Of a stretch of DNA of 64,000 nt, positions 55,901 through 64,000 are shown piece after piece (the first letter of the stretch is position 1; every line of letters starts with the position of its first letter). The notes below the pieces were generated by a model. The model searched no databases, was not told where the DNA came from, and saw nothing but the letters and a program-made list of their open reading frames with translations. The stretch is taken from NCBI GenBank assembly GCA_025765615.1, contig JAIVFJ010000187.1, positions 1-64,000 of the forward strand. Direction: 5' to 3'. Source of the DNA: Zopfochytrium polystomum (taxonomy: Eukaryota > Chytridiomycota > Chytridiomycetes > Chytridiales > Chytridiaceae). Made by a program: the position numbers and the translations under genes.

Positions 55901-56897
55901 CATCCTCTTCAAGCGCACAAAGGAACGTATTATTTTCATTGCTATCTATGTCGATGATATTTGTTTCTTTGGGCACACAGAGGAAATCACCTCTGCCATC
56001 AATTTGCTAAAATCCTTCTATAAGCTCCGCGAACTAGGTCATATCAAGACCGTACTGAATATGGAAGTTCATCGAACACCAACTGGCATTTACTTGCATC
56101 AACGAGCTTACACCAAAGAGTTACTCCAACGCCATGCAGACCTAGTCAATGGAAAGAAGACAGCAATAACTGCTCTCCCCAGTCCTCTCAGTCTTCAACC
56201 TCGAGAAAATGATGAACCCACAGCAAATCAACAGCTCTACCAAGCAATCCTTGGTGGCATCAACTATTTGGCAACACACACACGACCAGACTTGGCACCA
56301 GCAGTCTCATATCTTGGCGCCTTCAGCAAGGACCCAAGCAAACACCACTTGCAGATCCTCATTCGAGTCCTTCAATATATCAATGGTACACGTGAGTATG
56401 GTTTGCTTTATTCCAACACAGGGTCTGGAATTTTCGGCTACTCGGATGCTGCTCATGGAGTTCATGCTGATGGGAAATCACAACTTGGCTACTTCGTTTT
56501 GCTTGGAAATACCGCCATCAGCTGGGCATCAACTCGCAGTCCTACAGTTATGCTGTCACCTCAGCAAGCAGAATACGTTGCAGTCTCAGAACTAGGACGA
56601 GAACTGGAGGCCATCTCACAACAGCACACAGCACTTATGCTCCCATCCCCAACTCCTATTCCAATCTATACTGACAACCAAGGCGTCATCAATTTGAGCT
56701 CAAATGATCTCTACACTAATAGGTCAAAACATATTCTGGTTAAGTATCACTATATCAGGGAACTGGTTGATCGACAAGTGATTCGACTGGAATGGATTCC
56801 TGGTGGCGAGCAACCAGCAGATTATCTTACAAAATCATTACCAGCTGCTTTGGGTACTTACCATCTTAGTCATATTGGTCTTTGTCATGTGCCTTAG
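52936..56897 (+). CDS. copia copy B pol: protease, integrase, RT, RNase H
   Basis: Exon 1, 52936-54621: protease with VLIDNGCNVTTL (DNG where DSG or DTG is usual); integrase zinc region HERLGHIPYARL...CKAC and catalytic residues in FDLVEVKPKF, VRFDGGELNS and ELNGKAERAVRT. Exon 2, 55173-56897: RT with NKWVYKVKLRPDGSIERF, MVDISNAYLNS and the catalytic YVDDICFF, then RNase H with YSDAAHGVHADG, SPQQAEYVA, YTDNQGVINL and the RSKHILVKYHYIRE ending. The two exons are in different frames and are joined in phase 0 if 54622-55172 is removed. Read unspliced, exon 1 continues eight codons past the junction and stops at 54639. All catalytic residues for integrase and RT are present. Confidence 0.93.
54622..55172 (+). 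other. 551 bp intron-like segment inside copia pol
   Basis: Exon border CAG|GTACGG, branch sequence TACTAAC at 55156-55162, first downstream AG at 55171-55172 (CCAAAG|CAT). Removing it restores one pol frame (frame 1 to frame 0). The 5' four-fifths is GC-rich with a 9 bp stem GGAGGTGGC (54670-54678)/GCCACCTCC (54716-54724). The 3' end is AT-rich with a duplicated TGCCAATGATTTTTCTA. The core is conserved in the diverged minus-strand element. No group I or group II intron core motifs are visible. Confidence 0.75.
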
Positions 56898-57180
56898 TTT
56901 CTGTCCCCTTTCTTTATTTATATTACATCCTGTTTCTCCTTCTCTTTCTTGCCCTTCTTCTTCTTCTGCATTGCTTCTTATATTCCTGCATTCAAGCTTC
57001 TTTGCTCTCCATCTACAAATTTCATATGGGCATTCTTTTCTTATTGTTCTGCCACCTGGTGGCCAGTCATACCTGTTTATTGCTTTTCCTTAACCAGTGT
57101 ACGGTTTCCTTACGTTGCCTATGGCGTAAGGTTTTCCTCCGTGCTGGCCCTTTTGCTCCTGCCCACAGCTTAGGGGGGAG
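56898..57180 (+). other. copia copy B 3' untranslated region and polypurine tract
   Basis: Pyrimidine-rich 3' region ending in the purine tract TAGGGGGGAG immediately before the LTR, the expected plus-strand primer. Confidence 0.85.
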
Positions 57181-57426
57181 TGTTAGATTTTGGGTTTTTG
57201 CAGTAAGCAGTGTGCAGGAGCAACACCTCACACTGTGGTGCATGGGAGCACCAACTGTGATGAGGATTTGGTGCATTTTTTGTCACCTGGTCTTTGTCAC
57301 AATTTTGTATAAAGCCAAACAGCATACATTGTGCAACAGTCTCCCATCTCAGCTTCACCATCATGAGAGAGTAGTCCACCAGAGTAGTTCACCACCATCC
57401 ACAAACAGCAGCAGTCATTTCTTTCA
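57181..57426 (+). repeat. 3' LTR of copia copy B
   Basis: 246 bp, nearly identical to 50402-50647, followed by the target duplication GAGTC. Confidence 0.97.
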
Positions 57427-58242
57427 GAGTCCTTCAATATATGAATGGTACACGTGAGTATGGTTTGCTTTATTCCAACACAGGGTCTGGAATTTTTGGC
57501 TACTCGGATGCTGCTCATGGAGTTCATGCTGATGGGAAATCACAACTTGGCTACTTCGTTTTGTTTGGAAATACCGCTATCAGCTGGGCATCAACTCGCA
57601 GTCCTACAGTTATGCTGTCACCTCAGCAAGCAGAATACGTTGCAGTCTCAGAACTAGGACGAGAACTGGAGGCCATCTCACAACAACACACAGCACTTAT
57701 GCTCCCGTCCCCGACTCCTATTCCAATCTATACTGACAACCAAGGCGTTATCAATTTGAGCTCAAACGATCTCTACACTAATAGGTCAAAACATATTCTG
57801 GTTAAGTATCACTATATCAGGGAACTGGTTGATCGACAAGTGATTCGACTGGAATGGATTCCTGGTGGCGAGCAACCAGCAGATTATCTTACAAAATCAT
57901 TACCAGCTGCTTTGGGTACTTACCATCTTAGTCATATTGGTCTTTGTCATGTGCCTTAGTTTCTGTCCCCTTTCTTTATTTATATTGCATCCTGTTTCTC
58001 CTTCTCTTTCTTGCCCTTCTTCTTCTTCTGCATTGCTTCTTATATTCCTGCATTCAAGCTTCTTTGCTCTCCATCTACAAATTTCATATGGGCATTCTTT
58101 TCTTATTGTTCTGCCACCTGGTGGCCAGTCATACCTGTTTATTGCTTTTCCTTAACCAGTGTACGGTTTCCTTACGTTGCCTATGGCGTAAGGTTTTCCT
58201 CCGTGCTGGCCCTTTTGCTCCTGCCCACAGCTTAGGGGGGAG
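57427..58242 (+). pseudogene. copia copy A, part 2 (RT end, RNase H, 3' region)
   Basis: Continuation of copy A after the copy B insertion. It starts with the duplicated GAGTC and then CTTCAATATATGAATGG, and stays open to the stop at 57959 with the RNase H motifs YSDAAHGVHADG and YTDNQGVINL. A polypurine tract precedes the LTR at 58243. Confidence 0.93.
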
Positions 58243-58488
58243 TGTTAGATTTTGGGTTTTTGCAGTAAGCAGTGTGCAGGAGCAACACCTCACACTGTAG
58301 TGCATGGGAGCACCAACTGTGATGAGGATTTGGTGCATTTTTTGTCACCTGGTCTTTGTCACAATTTTGTATAAAGCCAAACAGCATACATTGTACAACA
58401 GTCTCCCATCTCAGCTTCACCATCACAAGAGAGTAGTCCACCAGAGTAGTTCACCACCATCCACAAACAGCAGCAGTCATTTCTTTCA
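58243..58488 (+). repeat. copia LTR shared by copy A (3') and copy C (5')
   Basis: A single 246 bp LTR that follows the polypurine tract of copy A and precedes the leader of copy C directly, with no duplicated flank between them. This LTR-internal-LTR-internal chain implies recombination between elements rather than two independent insertions. Confidence 0.92.
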
Positions 58489-59871
58489 TACAAAATTGTG
58501 ACCCATCCCAATCATCTGGAGTATAAACAACAAGCAGAATCGAGGAAGAACGTGCAGAACGCAGCAACACACTTGAAAAACAAGTAAACAAACAGTGCCA
58601 CTCACCACCACACATCACCAGCATCACTACCTGCAGAACCAACACCTTCAGTTTTTGTACCCCCACCATTTCACCACGTCCACACCACTTTTAACACTGG
58701 GGAAGACGTTTTGACGATCGTTTTTCGCTGCAGCAGCGTTGCAGAGCGTGTAACAGCACTCACCCACAACATCAGCCACCTGATAACGCCGAATTTCGAG
58801 AGTTTACGTTTGCAACTTCTTTCAATTGCTTCAGGAATCGCTTACCACCACAGGAAAGAGCTACTTCCACTCTATCTATCCACCAAATATCGTGATCTTC
58901 GACTGGTTCCTTGCAGAATAACAGCTGTCCGCGTTTTTACTGTTCAATTAGCACTCAACTCGTCGAAATTGCTGTATTAGAGCTTCCCACCAACACAACT
59001 CAGCCAAAACCAGACCAAATCACTTAAAACCAATTTCTCTGCACTCAGCAACTACTGATCTACGTGGGGCAACTCAGTGATTCTCCAATTTCGTCGTTGG
59101 CCTCTTGGGTTATTGAGTTACAAGCTGCATCTGCATTTTGGCCCATCTAGTCACTCAATTTCGCTCCACAAACGTGACAAGTCTGTTTTTCTCAACACCA
59201 ACTCGTTACACACATCACCTATCCACCTATCCACACCCATACCTTGACCATCAAGTGTCGTGTCACGCTTGTTGAGTCTGCTACTATTCCCTACGAAGGG
59301 TTACCACTAAATCAGGGAAATCACTGCCTTTCAAATTTCTATTCTCCTGCAAATCTCTCACACATTTTCCTCACAAGCATGAGCGAGCGTGATCAAATCA
59401 AGTATGCTTCCCGTGCATTCCCCATCCTCAAAGGCGCAGCAAATTTTGGAGATTGGCTGGACGACCTAATTTCAGAACTATCCAACAAAAGCAATGGTCT
59501 CCGCCACTGCGTTGACCCAGCCCGAATTAACGTATTACACAACGATCAAGTGGACCCCAATGATCCTAATGTCGGCCCAACATGCAGAGTACGCTGGGGA
59601 CCCAACCATGGCGAGCATTATGCATTTGCACGAGACGGGCGTGAGCCAGTCAAATGGGGTTCCCAGGGACAGAAGACCAGAACGCATACTGTATCCTTCT
59701 CATTCGACGACATGTTGAACCAGAGCTCCTACCACAGTTCCCCCGACAAGGGCAGATTTTTGCCTACACACTGCTTGGAGAAATCGCGATTGCATGTCGA
59801 ACAACAGATCAAGGATTCGCAAAGGAAATTATTGATGATTTTGAACGTATAAAAATGGAACCTGCAGAATC
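58489..59871 (+). pseudogene. copia copy C, leader and partial gag
   Basis: The leader is followed by gag from the ATG at 59379 (MSERDQIKYASRAF). Relative to copy B it has two extra G at about 59656-59659 (AAATGGGGTTCCC), which shift the frame. It is cut at 59871 by copy D, and the target GAATC (59867-59871) should reappear after copy D beyond this window. Confidence 0.9.
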
Positions 59872-60117
59872 TGTTAGATTTTGGGTTTTTGCAGTAAGCA
59901 GTGTGCAGGAGCAACACCTCACACTGTGGTGCATGGGAGCACCAACTGTGATGAGGATTTGGTGCATTTTTTGTCACCTGGTCTTTGTCACAATTTTGTA
60001 TAAAGCCAAACAGCATACATTGTACAACAGTCTCCCATCTCAGCTTCACCATCACAAGAGAGTAGTCCACCAGAGTAGTTCACCACCATCCACAAACAGC
60101 AGCAGTCATTTCTTTCA
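59872..60117 (+). repeat. 5' LTR of copia copy D
   Basis: 246 bp, nearly identical to the other copia LTRs in the window. The left flank is GAATC. Confidence 0.95.
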
Positions 60118-61007
60118 TACAAAATTGTGACCCATCCCAATCATCTGGAGTATAAACAACAAGCAGAATCGAGGAAGAACGTGCAGAACGCAGCAACACA
60201 CTTGAAAAACAAGTAAACAAACAGTGCCACTCACCACCACACATCACCAGCATCACTACCTGCAGAACCAACACCTTCAGTTTTTGTACCCCCACCATTT
60301 CACCACGTCCACACCACTTTTAACACTGGGGAAGACGTTTTGACGATCGTTTTTCGCTGCAGCAGCGTTGCAGAGCGTGTAACAGCACTCACCCACAACA
60401 TCAGCCACCTGATAACGGCGAATTTCGAGAGTTTACGTTTGCGACTTCTTTCAATTGCTTCAGGAATCGCTTACCACCACAGGAAAGAGCTACTTCCACT
60501 CTATCTATCCACCAAATATCGTGATCTTCGACTGGTTCCTTGCAGAATAACAGCTGTCCGCGTTTTTACTGTTCAATTAGCACTCAACTCGTCGAAATTG
60601 CTGTATTAGAGCTTCCCACCAACACAACTCAGCCAAAACCAGACCAAATCACTTAAAACCAATTTCTCTGCACTCAGCAACTACTGATCTACGTGGGGCA
60701 ACTCAGTGATTCTCCAATTTCGTCGTTGGCCTCTTGGGTTATTGAGTTACAAGCTGCATCTGCATTTTGGCCCATCTAGTCACTCAATTTCGCTCCACAA
60801 ACGTGACAAGTCTGTTTTTCTCAACACCAACTCGTTACACACATCACCTATCCACCTATCCACACCCATACCTTGACCATCAAGTGTCGTGTCACGCTTG
60901 TTGAGTCTGCTACTATTCCCTACGAAGGGTTATCACTAAATCAGGGAAATCACTGCCTTTCAAATTTCTATTCTCCTGCAAAGCTCTCACACATTTTCCT
61001 CACAAGC

Positions 61008-63622
61008 ATGAGCGAGCGTGATCAAATCAAGTATGCTTCCCGTGCATTTCCCATCCTCAAAGGCGCAGCAAATTTTGGAGATTGGCTGGACGACCTAATT
61101 TCAGAACTATCCAACAAAAGCAATGGTCTCCGCCACTGCGTTGACCCAGACCGAATTAACGTATCACGCAATGATCAAGTGGACCCCAATGATCCTAATG
61201 TCGGCCCAACATGCAGAGTACGTGTTGAGATTCGACCCACGGGGTACACTACGCCTGTTACTGATGATCCCTTTGAGAACTACATCCAATCACATTGGAT
61301 GGGGTGTTTGAAGGGCTCAGTAGATTCAATACTTGAATGGGGCGCTCGGAAGGGCTAATCTGTTCTCAATAAAAAGAGATAGGCAAAGGCGGCTGTTGTT
61401 CTAGCTTTGTTCATCCTACCGGTAGGAACAATGCAATTAGAACATGCACAAAAACGCTCAAACTACGCACTCTGCACATGTAACACAGCACAGCAAGCAT
61501 GCAGAAGCAGTGTACCACTGCCCAATGCTCCGGAATTCCGCTCTCTGCATCGGAATTCCGCTCTCTGCATCGGAATTCCGCTTCCTGATCTGGAATTCCT
61601 CTCTCTGCACCGGAATTCCGCTTCCTGATCTGGAATTCCAGCTTTCCTGCTGTGCTGTGCAATCTGAGCAATGCAACAGGCATTTAGGATTCAGGGATTG
61701 CACCAATCACTGCATTTCTAAAAGTGAGATAAAAACTGAGCTCACCAGAGATTGCACCAATCATTGGATTTCTAAAAACAAGGAAAAAAGCGGCTTGTTT
61801 CCCAAACAAGCTTCCTGATTTGGAAACAACCAAACCAATTTACATGCAACTGTTTCTCAAACAAGCTGTAAATTGGTTCCTGGTGGTACTCAGCCCAGAC
61901 AAAGTGCTCAGCCCAAGGTGGTACTCAGCCCTGGCTGGTACTTAGCCCTGGGTGGTGCTCAGCCCAGGCTGGTACTCAGCCCTGGGTGGTGCTCAGCCCT
62001 GAGTGATGCCCAGCACTGGGTGGTACTCAGCCCTGAATGGGTACTTAGCCCAGGCTGGGGATTGGTGCTCAGCCTGTTTTATCTCATTTCTGTGGCCTGC
62101 TCTGTGCAGGCCACTGCTCCCTCTGTTTTCTGATGGCTCCAACCTGCAGGAGTATAAAAGCAGCAACCTCTCACAGAGATCAAACAAGGAATCCGAACCC
62201 CCTCCTTGCTGCTTTGACAGAATCCAGTGCAAAACAAGCCAATCTCTCTTCCTCCATTTGCTCTCTCTTCCATCTCTGCCCACTCACTCCTCTCTCCTCT
62301 CTACATCCTCTCACTCCTCTCCCTTTTCCATCATCACTGCTCTCTCTCTCTCTCTCTCTCTCTTCATCCCCACACACACCAAGTCCCTCCAGTCCTGGGT
62401 GGGATTTCATCAGTACGCAGGGGGCCCAACCATGGCGAGCATTATGCATTTGCACGAGACGGGCGTGAGCCGGTCAAATGGTTCCCAGGGACAGAAGACC
62501 AGAACGCATACTGTATCCTTCTCATTCGACGACATGTTGAACCAGAGCTTCTACCACAGTTCCCCCGACGAGGGCAGATATTTGCCTACACACTGCTTGG
62601 AGAAATTGCGATTGCATGTCGAACAACAGATCAAGGATTAGCAAAGGAAATTATTGATGATTTCGAACGTATAAAAATGGAACCTGCAGAATCATCCGAG
62701 TCATTTGCAATGCGCTTCATTACAGCTTACCACAAAGTAGAAAGCTTTGCAGAAAGTTCATCAGTGGAAATCCGCAGTCGCATCACACCATTTTCCAAAG
62801 TTGTGCGAGTCTTCGTATCTGCCCTGAACAACACGCTAATCGATATGGGTGTTGCCAATATGTTCATGTTTGCAGGGAATCCTATCACTTCTGTTTCATC
62901 ATTGACTAAACTAATCACCTTATTTAAATCTACCCGCCCGCCAAAATACATATGATGAGAGGCGGGATCGACTTCCTGCACAACAGGAGCGGGACCTGAC
63001 AACAGCCATTCCAGAAGTCACTACACCAACAGCAAATGTAATTATTCGGCCAAAAGTACACTATAATCAACTCCGTGGTCGTGGCAGTTATCATAAACCT
63101 CAGCAGTACCAGCCGTATCCTAATATCCGCCCAACAACCTTGCAGTACCAAAACCCTCAGTCCCAACAGTACACACCGCGCCCATATGGTGGTTTTGGCC
63201 GAGGCCGAGGAACATGGCGAGGACTAAGTTCACGTGGAACAGCAACAGGTGGTACCGCAATGGGACGCGGCTCTGGGGGGAGTTGGTACCCTGCACAGCA
63301 ACAGTCTTTTGGAGTCCAATGTCATGCATGTGGAGGCTATGGTCATGTTGCTCGACAGTGTGCCAACACATTTCTTCAGCAATTGCAGCAACAGCAACAG
63401 AATCGACCACCAGCAAATCCAAATGCGCTCTTACTCCAGCAACCAAACCCTCCACAACAGCAGATACCTGAAAACCAAGCACTTCTGCTACAGAATGGTG
63501 ATTGGGATGACCAGCAAAGTGAGCAGTATGCTGCAGAACAGCAATTGTGGATGGAAACGCAACTCCAATCAGAGACTGAACTAGATGAAAGTCAACAGGA
63601 TTTTTGGATGGCCCGGGAGTAA
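61008..63622 (+). pseudogene. copia copy D gag, interrupted by a solo LTR
   Basis: Gag from the ATG at 61008 to 61222, then the family 3 LTR, then gag again from 62418. An extra C at 62933-62935 (TACCCGCCCG against TACCGCCCG in copy B) shifts the frame a second time. The knuckle CHACGGYGHVARQC and the complete tail to DFWMARE and TAA at 63622 are intact and serve as the reference for the copy B insertion. Confidence 0.9.
61223..62412 (+). mobile_element. LTR family 3, solo LTR with target duplication
   Basis: 1,190 bp from TGTTGAGATTCGACC to GGGATTTCATCA, flanked by GTACG on both sides (61218-61222 and 62413-62417) inside copy D gag. It is longer than the 1,029 bp copies because of extra tandem units: GGAATTCCGCTCTCTGCATC type at about 61540-61640 and GGTACTCAGCCC type at about 61885-62060. 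A TATA box, AGTATAAAAGC, lies at about 62151. Confidence 0.95.
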
Positions 63623-64000
63623 TCCGGGCATTTGCAGTTAACGTCCCTTCCCTTCCAATTTCTTTTCCTGTACTCATCGACAACGGTTGCAATGTCACAA
63701 CGCTTCGAGATTTCTCTCTCTTCATTCCCTATAGTTATACTCAGCAGAAATCTAGCATGCGTATCGCCAAAGAAGGACCTATTCTTACTTGTGAAGGATA
63801 CGGCACAGCTCTCATACCACTCGCCAACAACATCACACTTATAATTGAAGGTGCCCAATATGCTCCAGAATGTCCTGTCAACTTGGTCGCTGATCGGGAC
63901 CTACAACTATGTGGCTTCTTCCATCTTGCACGAGACCTTCAACCTGGTACTATTTATCGTAGCAGTCCTGAGGAAGGAGATCCAGCCGTCCTTCAAATGA
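63601..64000 (+). CDS. copia copy D pol, 5' part (protease), runs off the window
   Basis: Opens in the -1 frame at the T5 run (63601-63605) that overlaps the gag end. Contains the protease motif VLIDNGCNVTTL and continues open to the window end, identical in layout to copy B. Confidence 0.85.

Larger units (their letters stand above)
50402..57426 (+). mobile_element. complete Ty1/copia retrotransposon, copy B
   Basis: A 7,025 bp element with 246 bp LTRs (50402-50647 and 57181-57426) that differ at one position I can see (CATCATAAGAG against CATCATGAGAG). It is flanked by GAGTC duplications (50397-50401 and 57427-57431) and inserted into the RT of copy A. The order gag, protease, integrase, RT, RNase H defines Ty1/copia. 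A purine tract TAGGGGGGAG precedes the 3' LTR. A one-base insertion in gag at 52830 and the intron-like segment are the only apparent interruptions. The near-identical LTRs indicate a recent insertion. Confidence 0.97.
59872..64000 (+). mobile_element. copia copy D, 5' part, continues past the window
   Basis: LTR 59872-60117, leader, gag (interrupted), then pol through the protease. It is inserted into copy C gag. The 3' half lies outside the window. Confidence 0.93.

Overview
The window looks like a fungal nuclear chromosome, possibly from an early-diverging (chytrid-like) fungus. The reasons are: GC-rich genes with long Gln, His, Ser and Pro tracts; short GT-AG introns, one with a perfect TACTAAC branch site; Ty3/gypsy and Ty1/copia retrotransposons; a nuclear-type tRNA-Leu; and long (CA)n and (TC)n microsatellites at gene borders. 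The lineage is inferred and cannot be fixed from this window.

Layout. 1-20 kb is a gene-rich, GC-rich block: two Ser/Pro/Gln-rich proteins of unknown function on the minus strand (2.2-3.8 and 4.3-6.2 kb), inosine triphosphate pyrophosphatase (6.76-7.44 kb, plus), then three plus-strand genes (9.4-11.5, 13.6-15.8 and 18.0-20.2 kb). At least two of these three share a degenerate PH-like domain with a fourth gene at 33.1-36.9 kb (minus). A three-exon cyclopropane-fatty-acid synthase lies at 38.0-39.7 kb (minus). Several genes in 2-15 kb can only be read with repeated single-base frame shifts, all of the same polarity and mostly at C/G runs.

21.5-32.5 kb is a repeat island. It holds a solo LTR nested in another LTR with a perfect target duplication, a tRNA-Leu(AAG) gene, a 1.6 kb element with 182 bp terminal inverted repeats whose empty site is preserved nearby, a decayed Ty3/gypsy body, and a duplicated module with a tRNA-like head.

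40-64 kb is a nest of retrotransposons. Four copies (A-D) of one Ty1/copia family are stacked. Copy B (50,402-57,426) is complete, has near-identical LTRs, is flanked by GAGTC duplications and sits inside the reverse transcriptase of copy A. Copy C is cut by copy D, and copy D carries a 1.19 kb solo LTR of another family in its gag. A second, diverged copia on the minus strand (42-47 kb) is flanked by two nearly identical 1,029 bp LTRs in inverted orientation.

The most unusual feature is a 551 bp intron-like sequence between integrase and reverse transcriptase in pol. It has GT...AG ends, TACTAAC and phase 0, and it contains a GC-rich core that is also recognisable in the diverged minus-strand element. 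If it is spliced, reverse transcriptase would be made only from spliced RNA, while the unspliced genome would encode Gag, protease and integrase.
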